From Dehalococcoidia bacterium (lineage in GTDB: Bacteria; Chloroflexota; Dehalococcoidia; E44-bin15), in assembly GCA_041649635.1 (NCBI GenBank), contig JBAZMV010000004.1:62001-126000 (forward strand): DNA of 64,000 nt, read 5' to 3'. Below are positions 8,000-16,584 of the stretch, piece after piece. The notes beneath the pieces were generated by a model, which was given only the letters and a program-made list of their open reading frames with translations, ran no database searches and was not told where the DNA came from. The position numbers were made by a program, and so were the translations under genes. The first letter of the stretch is position 1. The number at the start of each line of letters is the position of its first letter.

Positions 8000-8849
8000 A
8001 CTCTTGATTTTCTTTCCGCCACCAGATGAGAGCCCATTTCGACTGCCCTTCGTGAGTAAAGACAGACGAGTCTTGTTCTTCGACGAATTTACTCTTCAGA
8101 AATTCTCGCAGCTTCTTTTTTTCATCGGTGCTAAAGGGATCGGTTCGCCATTGTAGATCATCTATAGCTTCTTCAACACTCGAGAACTGAGCTTTGACCT
8201 TGCAGTAGAGAATCTCGACGTTAGCTTGGATGCCCATCTGAAAAAGCATATTGTAAATGTAAATATATCGCGCATGCCCTTTACCGTATCTGCCTATTGC
8301 CTTATAGGCTTCCCAGTCAAAAGGAAGATGCACGATTGGGGAAGTGAGAAAAGCCGCCTGTCTAGTGATGGCAACTATATTTGATAGAGCTTCTTTCATA
8401 TCACCCGAGCTCAGCGAGCGTGAAGCTACTACGACATCATGATTGCCTACCTGCTTGTTGGCAAAGGCGTCCTGCCAGGAAGAGTTCAGGTATTGGATGT
8501 TGCTTAAGCCGCTGCTTTCGGCATCGGACCTCAATCGTTTCAGCATCTCCGAAGAAATATCGAGTGCAGTGACACTCGCTGCCTTCTTCGCTAGAGGAAT
8601 AGTGAGCGTACCCGGCCCGCAGCCGATATCAAGCACCGTCCACCCGGGCCTGATTTCAATTCGTTCCAGCATTTGGTAGATATAATCATCCTTATCCCTT
8701 GTCTCGCCATCCTTAACGTGGTTAACCTTTTTACCGAATCGATCCGCTCTCCTGTTCCATAGTTCCTGCTGTGACGAGTTGTCTTTCAGGTGAGAGTGTC
8801 TTGATTCTTGTTGCCACATGGCATTCCAATCTATCGACTTGAAGTCCAT
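7998..8849 (-). CDS. Class I SAM-dependent methyltransferase
   Basis: A 283-residue cytoplasmic protein. The SAM-binding motif I is VLDIGCGPGTLTIPLA near residues 74-89, with an acidic VTALDIS strand after it, as in Rossmann-type methyltransferases. The start at 8849 is preferred over the ATG at 8861 because GGAG lies 7 bases before it. It is the last gene of the long minus-strand run that begins with the molybdenum hydroxylase, 108 bases beyond the C_GCAxxG_C_C gene. A homologue-type methyltransferase lies two genes upstream. Substrate is unknown; a small molecule, cofactor or thiol substrate is equally possible. Confidence 0.8.
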   Translation of the reverse strand: MDFKSIDWNAMWQQESRHSHLKDNSSQQELWNRRADRFGKKVNHVKDGETRDKDDYIYQMLERIEIRPGWTVLDIGCGPGTLTIPLAKKAASVTALDISSEMLKRLRSDAESSGLSNIQYLNSSWQDAFANKQVGNHDVVVASRSLSSGDMKEALSNIVAITRQAAFLTSPIVHLPFDWEAYKAIGRYGKGHARYIYIYNMLFQMGIQANVEILYCKVKAQFSSVEEAIDDLQWRTDPFSTDEKKKLREFLKSKFVEEQDSSVFTHEGQSKWALIWWRKENQE

Positions 8850-8957
8850 AGCTTTCTCCATAAAACGCTATATCGGCATGTTTCTTAAGTACTATTTGAT
8901 AGTTCCATCCCATCATTACTTTTATTTTGATGAACGATTGTCAATGACCCATCAGTA

Positions 8958-9500
8958 TCACAACTTGCTCAGGATCTCCGCCACCTTGACGGCCGTGGCT
9001 CCCGTAAGCTTGGCGCACTTCTCCCGGGTTTCCTCTCCTTTATTACTCATGTAGTGCGTGGCGACCTCGTTCATGTCGAACCAGTTAAGCCCTGTGATCT
9101 CGGAGCAGGTGTTGCTTTTAAACATCGACTTGAACCACTGTGCCAGCTCGTGGCACGGAGCAAAGGCAGGCAGGATAGCCTCCAGGCCCTGGTCGATGCT
9201 GGACCGCCCTGTTCTGGCGTTGATGAGTACAAAACCCATGGTCAGAGCGCCGCAGGTCAACCCACAGCCTCCCCCTCCCTGAAGCCCTCCCACGGCTTTG
9301 AACCAGAAGTCGTCCCTGATCTCGAGGACATCCTGGAAGGCCTGAAATATAGATTGAGAGCAGCCGAAGGATTTCCTATAGTAATCATATGCCAACTCGC
9401 CCAGCCGCTCCCGCTCCTCTTCCGAGGTGAGGATATCCTTGACTCTCTCGTCAAAGAGCGCGGAGAAATTGTGTTTGGGGTCAGGTTTATCAGGTGCCAT
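8958..9500 (-). CDS. C_GCAxxG_C_C family putative redox protein (DVU_1555-like)
   Basis: A 180-residue protein with the cysteine pattern of the C_GCAxxG_C_C family: FGCSQSIFQAF near residue 44, GGGGCGLTCGALTMG near 77-91, and later single cysteines near 115, 130 and 162. The family is thought to bind a metal or a redox centre but has no proven function. AGGGGA precedes the ATG. In gene order it sits among homologues of the Desulfovibrio DVU_1551-1559 cluster, which accompanies an aldehyde oxidoreductase, so a role in making or servicing that enzyme is inferred. Confidence 0.8.
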   Translation of the reverse strand: MAPDKPDPKHNFSALFDERVKDILTSEEERERLGELAYDYYRKSFGCSQSIFQAFQDVLEIRDDFWFKAVGGLQGGGGCGLTCGALTMGFVLINARTGRSSIDQGLEAILPAFAPCHELAQWFKSMFKSNTCSEITGLNWFDMNEVATHYMSNKGEETREKCAKLTGATAVKVAEILSKL

Positions 9501-9528
9501 TATTGTCCCCTTTCATCTTCTGTCAGCA

Positions 9529-10260
9529 TCATTTATCGACTTGAGATTTCTTCCACACAGACAGGTAATATCCGATCCTCACGTTCCTGAGTTCGTTTTG
9601 TATGCTGCATGCTTTATCGCAAGAGCCCACCAGCGATTCCCAGAATATGCCCATCGATCCGTATTTAATTATAAGTCCGGCGACGAATTCTTTGTAAACC
9701 TGCGTCTCGTCCTGCCACTCGATGAGTTGAAATCCGGCCGCTGTGACTTCTTGAATCGTATTTTCCCTTGTGGTGATACCGTTGATGCACGTAGCTATAG
9801 GCAGGCCGGAGAATTCTCCCTTCTTATCTCTCAAGTACAGGTCGCTGATAATCAGTTTCCCTCTCTGGGCAAGCACCCGGTGCATCTGCGCCAGAGCTAA
9901 CGTCCTATCTTCCAGAAGGTTGAAAACACACTCGCAGATTACACCATTCATCGAAGCATCGGCATAAGGAAGCCGGCAAACGTCTCCAATCACCACTTCC
10001 AGATTGCTGTTAAGCCTCTTCGCTTTGACAGCCAGGTGCTCGGATATATCGATGCCAGACGACTGCATACCAAGGACGTCTGTCAGGTATTCCACGGTCT
10101 TGCCGCAGCCGCTGCCGATGTCCAGGATGTGGCTCCCCTCGGCAAACCCCGCGATTTTCATGGCTTTCTTCGTCAGCTCCAGTCCGCCCGGACGCAGGGC
10201 TTCGTTAGCGGCCGTCTGAAAGCCCTCGTTTTCATATAGTCTGATAGCTTTCTTACTCAT
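9529..10260 (-). CDS. SAM-dependent methyltransferase (DVU_1556-like)
   Basis: A 243-residue class I methyltransferase with motif I ILDIGSGCGKTVEYL near residues 45-59, GIDIS near 69, and a post-I GDVCRLPYADASMNGV segment near 92. Cysteines in CECVFNLL near 109 and in SCDKACSIQNEL near 215 are unusual for the fold and may be functional. Its ATG overlaps the end of the CoA ligase gene by 8 bases, pointing to translational coupling. By size and order it resembles the methyltransferase that sits in aldehyde-oxidoreductase accessory clusters. Its substrate is unknown. Confidence 0.8.
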   Translation of the reverse strand: MSKKAIRLYENEGFQTAANEALRPGGLELTKKAMKIAGFAEGSHILDIGSGCGKTVEYLTDVLGMQSSGIDISEHLAVKAKRLNSNLEVVIGDVCRLPYADASMNGVICECVFNLLEDRTLALAQMHRVLAQRGKLIISDLYLRDKKGEFSGLPIATCINGITTRENTIQEVTAAGFQLIEWQDETQVYKEFVAGLIIKYGSMGIFWESLVGSCDKACSIQNELRNVRIGYYLSVWKKSQVDK

Positions 10261-11596
10261 CTTGAGCCCCCGGCCTTCGGTCAGCGATTGTCCTTTTCGC
10301 GGTGCCCTTCGATATCGGCAGTTGAGTGTCGAGTATATTCACGGCAACTTTTACACGTCCTCCGTCCAGGCCCTCCGCAACGGCGGGTATCTGATAAAGG
10401 GCTCTCTGCACCTCCTGGCTCAGCGCATCTTTGCCCGTCGGGTTCCCTTCTGCGATTAGTACATCAACTGTCAGTATCTCTTCCCCGTCATCTTCCGATA
10501 GTTCGCACTGGAAATTCAATACACCTTCGACCTGAAAGATTGCCTCATCCAGTTCAGCTATGGTGAGAGGCCTCCCCACGAGCTTCTTCATACCAGATAC
10601 CCTGCCCCTGACAATGTCCATCTGCCGCAGCGTTGAGCCGCAGGGACATGTACCGGGAACGAAACGGCTCAGGTCGCCGATGCGGTAGCGGATCAGCGGC
10701 ATGCCCTGGCGGGTGAGCGTCGTGAATACTATCTCCCCCGTCTCGCCTTCGGGAAGCGGCCGCCCCGTCCCCGGGTCGATGATTTCAAAGTACAGATCGG
10801 CTTCTCTCATGTGATAACACGATCGTGCTGCGCACTGCACCCCGCCGCCAAGGCCCATCTCCGTAGTCCCGTAATGATTGAACACCTTGCAGCCCCATGC
10901 GTCCTCGACCGCTCTGGAGATAGAATCGGGCACATGATCCGTCGTCAGCAGGACGCTTTTCATCAGGCCTTTAAGTCTCCCGCCGCTTCGATTACGGGCC
11001 ATACGCAGGACATGTGTCGGAATCCCAACCATCGAGGTCGCCTTTTGCTTTAAAGCGACGTCGATCGCATCGGCAGCATTGTAGACAGGGCCATAAGGGA
11101 TTGGATGCGCGCCCATCCTTGTGAGCGCTATCTTTAACAAGTCTCCCACACTTCCCGGCAACTCCCACGGCAGCAGGATCATGATTCTGTCGGATGGCCC
11201 GACCAGATTGCGCATGCCATAGTCAAAGAAGTCTATCGTTAGCTCTTGATCTTCTTTAGTAAAATAAAAGCGTTTCGGTTCGCCGGTCGTGCCCGAAGAC
11301 TGCAGACTGACGATTCGCTCGATCTCCGTCTGTGGAGTGCAAAGCAGTCCATACGGATTAGCTCTGATATCCTGCGGATTAGTGAACGGCAGTTCCGCGA
11401 AATGCGTAAAATTGACGATTCCGTCCGGATCGATCCCTGCCAATTGCGAACGATAGAAAGCGCTTCTTTCCTTAGCCAGCGCCACTGTTTTGCGGAGCCG
11501 GGCCAGCTGATAGCTCTCGATGGCCTGCCGGGGCAGCGCTCCGGGCGGCAGGCCGATCTTTGCGGCGATCCAGTCATCTAACGGCGTCTTTAACAT
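10253..11596 (-). CDS. AMP-dependent CoA ligase, phenylacetate-CoA ligase-like (DVU_1553-like)
   Basis: An ANL-superfamily adenylating enzyme of about 447 residues. Seen motifs are SLQSSGTTGEPKRF (the ATP loop), FNHYGTTEMG, YRIGDLSRF and the GRVSGMKKL C-terminal hinge region. The CPCGS pair resembles the zinc-binding loop of some family members. It should activate a carboxylic acid as acyl-AMP and then acyl-CoA. An upstream GTG at 11641 would overlap the NifX-like gene by 26 bases; the ATG at 11596 with AGGTG before it is preferred. Within this cluster it could act on the product acid of the aldehyde oxidoreductase, or it could serve a maturation step. Neither is proven. Confidence 0.85.
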   Translation of the reverse strand: MLKTPLDDWIAAKIGLPPGALPRQAIESYQLARLRKTVALAKERSAFYRSQLAGIDPDGIVNFTHFAELPFTNPQDIRANPYGLLCTPQTEIERIVSLQSSGTTGEPKRFYFTKEDQELTIDFFDYGMRNLVGPSDRIMILLPWELPGSVGDLLKIALTRMGAHPIPYGPVYNAADAIDVALKQKATSMVGIPTHVLRMARNRSGGRLKGLMKSVLLTTDHVPDSISRAVEDAWGCKVFNHYGTTEMGLGGGVQCAARSCYHMREADLYFEIIDPGTGRPLPEGETGEIVFTTLTRQGMPLIRYRIGDLSRFVPGTCPCGSTLRQMDIVRGRVSGMKKLVGRPLTIAELDEAIFQVEGVLNFQCELSEDDGEEILTVDVLIAEGNPTGKDALSQEVQRALYQIPAVAEGLDGGRVKVAVNILDTQLPISKGTAKRTIADRRPGAQDE

Positions 11597-11615
11597 GAAA
11601 CACCTGAATATATCT

Positions 11616-12020
11616 CTAAGCGTAATCCTTGTCGCCTTCACAGTTGGCAGGGCCGTGATTGTGTGTGTCCGGGTCGTATACTTCCCCCTTAGGCACCCGG
11701 ATGATATCCAGCTTATATGTATCCATAAGATTCAGCGCATCCGCTGCGCTGCGGTTTGCTCCCATGTAGCGGGTTATCTGAGCCGCAGCCAGTTCTTCAA
11801 AGGCTTCTTTCTCAATAACGCCGCAGATGACCGCTTCACAATCCTGCTTCAGGATTTCCCTTACCATTGCCATCCCGATGCTTTCCTGACCTTCCGGGTT
11901 TTTAAAAGTCTCAAAGCTTCCGTCATCTGTTTCTGCAATCAATAGAAAAGTGCTTTCTTCGAAATTGTCCGGAATCAGGCTATCCATTTTAGCTCCATTG
12001 GCCGCAATTGCGATCTTCAT
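11616..12020 (-). CDS. NifX/NifB-C-terminal-like dinitrogenase iron-molybdenum cofactor family protein
   Basis: A 134-residue single-domain protein starting MKIAIAANGAKMDSLIPDNF, with the central VREILKQDCEAVICGVIEKEA and DALNLMDTYKLDIIRV, typical of the small NifX/NafY-like fold that binds iron-sulfur or iron-molybdenum precursors in nitrogenase biogenesis. No nitrogenase is present, so the ligand here is probably another metal cluster or cofactor. The tail THNHGPANCEGDKDYA adds His and Cys residues. AAGGGATG precedes the ATG. It is flanked by the radical SAM gene (45 bases) and the CoA ligase gene, which suggests a shared pathway. Confidence 0.75.
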   Translation of the reverse strand: MKIAIAANGAKMDSLIPDNFEESTFLLIAETDDGSFETFKNPEGQESIGMAMVREILKQDCEAVICGVIEKEAFEELAAAQITRYMGANRSAADALNLMDTYKLDIIRVPKGEVYDPDTHNHGPANCEGDKDYA

Positions 12021-12065
12021 TGGTTACATCCCTTCTCTTCAGGGTGCTCTGTCCGGAAGCCGATT

Positions 12066-13466
12066 CTAGATATCTGTGCTTTTCCCCCGGTACAGAGAAT
12101 GCCCGTCCCTGCTCGTGATATTATACGCACAAAAAGGTATCGTCTTACCTTTATCGATAATTGAAACGCAGCAGTATTGCAACCGTTCTATGTCCAGGTT
12201 TTCAGCATCCTGGAAGGCCATGCAGGTGATACTGAGCCGGTAGTTCCTGATCCTGTCCAGGACGTTGTCCCAGCTATCCTGTTTCTTCGCGCCGTTCTCC
12301 GAGCCGCAGCATGCGGGACTATTCAGGATTCGCCATCTGTTTCTTACAAAACTTCGCGATTTCAATACAGATTCCATCCGGTCGCTTCCTCGACCGTAAC
12401 AGCATGTGTTTTGTTTCTTACTGGAAGGTGTCAGTTTGCCGTCTTTCATATAAATGAAATCCCCGTGGAAAGAACATACGGAGCTTTCACAGTCGGAGGG
12501 CGCGAAATCGGCTACCTTAAGCAGGCCGTCCGTCTGTTCTTCAAGCGCTCTGAGCACTTCCGGCAGCGTAAACCTGTCCTTGTCCTCGGGCGGAACCGGA
12601 TATCTGCCAAAATAGCTGATCGGCTGGAAATGCACTCCCCTGATCACCGGCATCCCTTTCAGGGCATAACGCACGATGTCTCCGATATTATCGGTGTTGA
12701 TCCCCGGCACAAGAGTCGGCACGAGTACGACCCCCAATTGCTGGCGACCGCAGGCCTCGATGGCTTTCTCTTTCGCTGCAAGCAAGCTCTTCCCGCGCAG
12801 ATGCTGATATATCTCATCCTTCGTTCCGTCGAACTGTAGAAACACCCAGCTCAGGCCAGCTTCTTTCAAGGCTTGTACATAGTCGTGATCTTCGCCAAGC
12901 CTTATGCCGTTGGTATTCAACTGAAAGAACGTGTATCCCAGCGACCGCGCGGCCCTGATGATATCCGGCAGATCATCCCGCATAGTAGGCTCACCGCCGG
13001 AAAGCTGGATGTTGCTTTTGCCGGTCGTGTCCCGGACCATTTTCATCTGATCCATCAGCTCTTCTAAGGTAAGGTCTTTGACAGGGTCGTCGCTTACGGC
13101 ATTGGCAAAGCAGATTGGACAACCGAGATTACAGCGCTGTGTAACTTCTAGTAAAGCGCAGCATATCTGCTGGTTGTGGCTCGGACATAAACCGCAGTCG
13201 TACGGGCATCCCTTATCGATCTCTGTCAGACATACATTCGGATGCTCCGGCATCTTGAGCTGCTGCCAGGCCAGATAGTCGGGTTCGCCGCGCCAGATAA
13301 CGGTCTTGAAGTCTCCATGTTCTTTACAGGTCTTTCTCAGGTAGACGCAGCCGTGCTCCCTGACCCGCTCGGCAGGAATACGTTTCAAGCAGACCGGACA
13401 GACGCTCTGCGTCCGGCCGATTATCTCTTCCGTCTGCTGCTTCTTTATATCATGTACTGAAGTCAT
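12066..13466 (-). CDS. Radical SAM protein with cysteine-rich ends (TrsS-like)
   Basis: A 466-residue iron-sulfur enzyme. The N-terminus holds a zinc-ribbon-like VCPVCLKRIP and CVYLRKTCKEHG; then GCPYDCGLCPSH; then the radical SAM triad CNLGCPIC near residue 112 and SGGEPTMRDDLP near 155. The C-terminal half has further paired cysteines (NTCCYGRG, PACCGSENG, QYCCVSI). N-terminal layout resembles MJ0619-type radical SAM proteins; the overall pattern matches the family labelled radical SAM (seleno)protein TrsS in annotation, as far as I recall. No in-frame TGA is seen, so this copy uses Cys. It is in the hydroxylase accessory cluster; the reaction is unknown. Confidence 0.8.
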   Translation of the reverse strand: MTSVHDIKKQQTEEIIGRTQSVCPVCLKRIPAERVREHGCVYLRKTCKEHGDFKTVIWRGEPDYLAWQQLKMPEHPNVCLTEIDKGCPYDCGLCPSHNQQICCALLEVTQRCNLGCPICFANAVSDDPVKDLTLEELMDQMKMVRDTTGKSNIQLSGGEPTMRDDLPDIIRAARSLGYTFFQLNTNGIRLGEDHDYVQALKEAGLSWVFLQFDGTKDEIYQHLRGKSLLAAKEKAIEACGRQQLGVVLVPTLVPGINTDNIGDIVRYALKGMPVIRGVHFQPISYFGRYPVPPEDKDRFTLPEVLRALEEQTDGLLKVADFAPSDCESSVCSFHGDFIYMKDGKLTPSSKKQNTCCYGRGSDRMESVLKSRSFVRNRWRILNSPACCGSENGAKKQDSWDNVLDRIRNYRLSITCMAFQDAENLDIERLQYCCVSIIDKGKTIPFCAYNITSRDGHSLYRGKSTDI

Positions 13467-13477
13467 AACCTTAATCC

Positions 13478-14557
13478 TTACCGACTTTTTACAGACTCGA
13501 TCAGCACACTCATGTCACCACCGCAGACCATTCCTTCATCGGCAATACAGCCATTCAAATCGAAGTTCTGGATCAGGTATCCTCCCTTTCTGATAATATC
13601 CCGTGCGCTTTGAATCACTTTGCCTTCAGCCAATCCACCGCCTACACTACCCAGGATTCTTCCGTCAGCCCACACCAGCATTTTGGCTCCAGCCCTACGC
13701 GGAGCGGACCCTCTCGTGGAGAGCACCGTTGCAAGCGCTCTTTCGCCATTTCTTCCAAGGCTCAATGCTTCTATGACGTCCCGGTCGAATTCCGTCCACA
13801 TAATCCTGGCGGACTCCCGGCCCATTTTAGGGTTCTCAAGCCGGCGGTAGCTGATCACTTGCCCGAGGATTGATATCGCGAGCTCTCCCGGCGTTACAGC
13901 ACCTATATCCAGTCCGATAGGTGCATTTACCTTCTCAAGGATTTCGCGGGGAGTTCCCTCGCTGATTAACTGTTCTTTTACACCCTCGACCCGCCGCCTT
14001 GCCCCGATCATCCCGGCATAGGCCCATGGCTTCTTGGCAACCTCACGCAGACAAATCAAATCATGCCGGTGTCCTCTGGTCACAATCACTACATAAGTAT
14101 ACGGATTGAACTGTAGAAGTTCGAAAGACTTTTCAAAGCTTTCGCAGATGACCTGATCCGCATCAGGAAAGCGCTCCGCATTCGCAAATTCAATCCTGTC
14201 GTCAACCACGGTAATAGAAAAACCGAGCTTTGCGCCAAATTCGCATAACGCTTTGCCGATATGTCCCCCTCCGAAGATGATCAGTCTTGGTTCAGGGAAG
14301 AAAGGCTCCGCCACCAGTAGTTTCTTATCCGATGTACTAACAATTTGCAGTTCGCCTGTAGCCAGGGCCTGTTGAATTAATTGCCTTGTTTCGAAGCTGA
14401 CTCTGACATTGGAACGCGGCGTCTCTAGATCGGCTTCTGTATAATACGCCTTCTTCGACTGGCTCTTTCCACTCTGCTTGGAACCACCCAGTGTCGTTAA
14501 CATTACAATCTTCTGACCTGTATTCAGCTTTTCGAGTATGTCCTTGTAAATACTCAT
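13478..14557 (-). CDS. XdhC/CoxI-family maturation factor for molybdenum hydroxylase
   Basis: XdhC proteins bind and sulfurate molybdenum cofactor and hand it to xanthine dehydrogenase-type enzymes. In this 359-residue protein a degenerate XdhC-like segment (residues 1-85, with KIVMLTTLGGS) precedes the Rossmann domain (LIIFGGGHIGKALCEF near 91, VVDDRIEFANAERF near 117), and a full XdhC_CoxI domain follows at the C-terminus (LATVLSTRGSAPRRAGAKM near 276, GSVGGGLAEG near 305, MVCGGDMSVLIE near 343). The cysteine of CGGDM is a candidate for cofactor contact. A good GGAGG site precedes the ATG. It is placed between the radical SAM and phosphatase genes in the hydroxylase cluster. Confidence 0.88.
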   Translation of the reverse strand: MSIYKDILEKLNTGQKIVMLTTLGGSKQSGKSQSKKAYYTEADLETPRSNVRVSFETRQLIQQALATGELQIVSTSDKKLLVAEPFFPEPRLIIFGGGHIGKALCEFGAKLGFSITVVDDRIEFANAERFPDADQVICESFEKSFELLQFNPYTYVVIVTRGHRHDLICLREVAKKPWAYAGMIGARRRVEGVKEQLISEGTPREILEKVNAPIGLDIGAVTPGELAISILGQVISYRRLENPKMGRESARIMWTEFDRDVIEALSLGRNGERALATVLSTRGSAPRRAGAKMLVWADGRILGSVGGGLAEGKVIQSARDIIRKGGYLIQNFDLNGCIADEGMVCGGDMSVLIESVKSR

Positions 14558-14593
14558 GTCGAATTCCTCCGTTGTGGTGAGCGCCCGTTACGG

Positions 14594-15229
14594 CTATGAT
14601 ATCTTATCTCTCAGACTAGACATCAAGCTGCCTAAAGCCATGTTCACCGTGACCACACGATAACTTCCGTTGTTTTCTCGAATGATATTGACCGCGGCAT
14701 GGTCCTGCGGGATGGAGAAAAGCTCTTCGAGCGGCCGCTGCATAAGGTGGCAGAGTATAACGCGGTTGACGCCGGCATGCGCCACGATCACGAGGTCGCC
14801 CTCCGTTTCCTCTGCGACTTTAGTGAAGGCGGGAAGCGCTCTCTTTTGCAGATCGGCGAAACTCTCGCCGCCCGGGGTCCGGTAGTTGGCGATATCCCTA
14901 CCCCTCTGTTCGTATTCTTCCGGATGCTGGGCCTGGATTTCCTTAATAGCTCTCCCTTCCCATGTCCCCAGGTTTATTTCCCTGAACTCTTTTATCTTCT
15001 CGATCCGGCAATGATGGTCGTTGGCGATCAATGAAGCAGTGTTTACCGCCCTGACAAGATCGCTGGTAAAGACCGCTTTAATCGGAAAAGATGTGAATGC
15101 CATGCAGAGCTTCTGCGCCTGATTTATCCCGAGAGGGCTCAGGTCGGGATCCTGCTGCCCGAGGTAGCGTTTCTGCTGATCGATCCCGGCAGCTTCGGCA
15201 TGTCTTACTAAAAAAATTCTCTTCTCCAT
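14594..15229 (-). CDS. Histidine phosphatase family protein
   Basis: A 211-residue member of the phosphoglycerate mutase/CobC-like branch. The catalytic FLVRHAEAAG at residue 5-14 carries the RHA(E) motif; GTWEGRAIKEI near 92 and VIVAHAGVNRVI near 147 supply the other active-site residues. Such proteins remove phosphate from sugars, alpha-ribazole phosphate or nucleotides. It starts 6 bases after the NTP transferase stop, so the two are co-translated. Within the hydroxylase cluster a nucleotide or cofactor phosphate substrate is a reasonable guess, not shown. Confidence 0.85.
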   Translation of the reverse strand: MEKRIFLVRHAEAAGIDQQKRYLGQQDPDLSPLGINQAQKLCMAFTSFPIKAVFTSDLVRAVNTASLIANDHHCRIEKIKEFREINLGTWEGRAIKEIQAQHPEEYEQRGRDIANYRTPGGESFADLQKRALPAFTKVAEETEGDLVIVAHAGVNRVILCHLMQRPLEELFSIPQDHAAVNIIRENNGSYRVVTVNMALGSLMSSLRDKIS

Positions 15230-15235
15230 CGGCGT

Positions 15236-16360
15236 TTATCTGTTTTCCTTTAAAATATCTTCGATCTTCAAGCCCAGGATGCTTTCGATCTGCTTCTGAA
15301 GCGCCATAGCCTGTCCGATTCGTTCCCTTGCGCCCTGCCGAGCGGCTTCTTCGTCAAATCCTTTTAAGCGAGACTCGAGTTTTTCATCGAGGGAAACGGG
15401 CCGGCGTCCTATCACCAGTTTATCCGCCAGATAGACGATCGATGTTTCGCTGATCTGGTTGCGGTGCTCAGGTGCAAGTATCATATGGGAGCCAATAACT
15501 GCTGCCACCTCGGGGTATCCCAGCCGGGCGACTAGTTGGCTGCCCTTGCTTGTGTGCTCCTTTTCTCCTTTGGCTATATCATGCAGCATGGAAGCCGCCA
15601 TCACTATTCCTAAATGAAGCCTGTATCCTCTGCTGTTCAGATATTCGGCAATAGCGCAGGCTATTCCCGCAACGGCCTGGACATGTTCCAGAACAGGCTG
15701 AGGCGTCCGGTGTTCCCGCAGTATTTCTTGGCATTGCTTGCGGGTGGGGAAAGGCGGCATTATGCCCTTAATCGCTCTCTGATAATCTTCTTCCGAATCC
15801 AGGTCGATCAAAATACCCTCATCGTCGGCCTGAATCTCAGCGCTGTTAAGGGCTTCTCTTTCCAACAACTCTTTTAAGCCTCCTTCAGGTTCACATGCCA
15901 GGATGCGATCCCGCAGCTTAGCGGAGATTAGGGGCGGATGCCCTCTATTTTCACGATATACCGGATATATCACTTCGAACGAGCTTCCTTGATACGCTCG
16001 AAGCATATTGCGAACTGTCTCTGACGACAAAAAGGCATAGTCTGCCGGTAATAAAAAGAATGCTTCGACTTCGCTTTCCAGCGACCTTACTCCCGCTTGA
16101 ACGGATGTGTACATACCCTGATCATAATCTGGATTCATGATTTTTTTTACGCCTAAGCTAGTAAGGACGGGTATCAGCAAATTCGCTCTATGTCCGACGA
16201 CAACATGAATATCCTCTATGCCGGCCTGCCGAAATGTGTAAACGGATCTTTCGATTACTAGTGAAGAAGCTATTGGTAGAAGAGGCTTAAAGAAACCTGC
16301 TCTGGATGAATAACCAGCCGCAGGAATCAATGCTGCTATCTTCTTTAACTTCTGTTCCAT
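15236..16360 (-). CDS. MocA-like NTP transferase fused to an HD domain (DVU_1551-like)
   Basis: Residues 1-190 are a MobA/MocA-type nucleotidyltransferase (IAALIPAAGYSSRAGFFKPLLPI at 7-29, with FFLLPADYAFLSSETV near 101). This class joins CMP or GMP to molybdopterin. Residues 220-340 form an HD domain (SMLHDIAKGEKEHTSKG near 259 and GSHMI near 290), a metal-dependent phosphohydrolase fold. The combination matches the family called DVU_1551 NTP transferase. Since aldehyde oxidoreductases of the xanthine oxidase family use molybdopterin cytosine dinucleotide, a cytidylyltransferase role is likely. The HD part might remove or turn over nucleotide; this is inference. Confidence 0.85.
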   Translation of the reverse strand: MEQKLKKIAALIPAAGYSSRAGFFKPLLPIASSLVIERSVYTFRQAGIEDIHVVVGHRANLLIPVLTSLGVKKIMNPDYDQGMYTSVQAGVRSLESEVEAFFLLPADYAFLSSETVRNMLRAYQGSSFEVIYPVYRENRGHPPLISAKLRDRILACEPEGGLKELLEREALNSAEIQADDEGILIDLDSEEDYQRAIKGIMPPFPTRKQCQEILREHRTPQPVLEHVQAVAGIACAIAEYLNSRGYRLHLGIVMAASMLHDIAKGEKEHTSKGSQLVARLGYPEVAAVIGSHMILAPEHRNQISETSIVYLADKLVIGRRPVSLDEKLESRLKGFDEEAARQGARERIGQAMALQKQIESILGLKIEDILKENR

Positions 16361-16383
16361 TGTGCATGCTGTTTCGCGTCGAT

Positions 16384-16584
16384 TTACTTGTCTTCCAGCT
16401 CAATTTCCAATTCATGCATTTTGCCCAATGCCAGATCCTCAGAAACGAAGGCCTGTCCGCACTTAGGGCATCTTAAAAGCTCGGCATCGAATTTAATACC
16501 CTGGTACATGAGCTTTGTCTTGGTCCTGGCAAGAGGAAGCTGACATTTTTCGCAGATAATCTTCTCATCGTCATTTTGTTTCAT
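16384..16584 (-). CDS. Small two-CxxC redox or zinc protein (DVU_1557-like)
   Basis: A 66-residue protein with CEKCQLPL near residue 10 and LRCPKCGQAF near 38, a rubredoxin- or zinc-ribbon-like pair of CxxC knuckles, and an acidic tail. It overlaps the start region of the preceding gene's end by 14 bases, so it is coupled to the large flavoprotein. It may bind zinc structurally or one iron as an electron carrier. The same small protein accompanies aldehyde oxidoreductase clusters in sulfate reducers. Confidence 0.8.
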   Translation of the reverse strand: MKQNDDEKIICEKCQLPLARTKTKLMYQGIKFDAELLRCPKCGQAFVSEDLALGKMHELEIELEDK

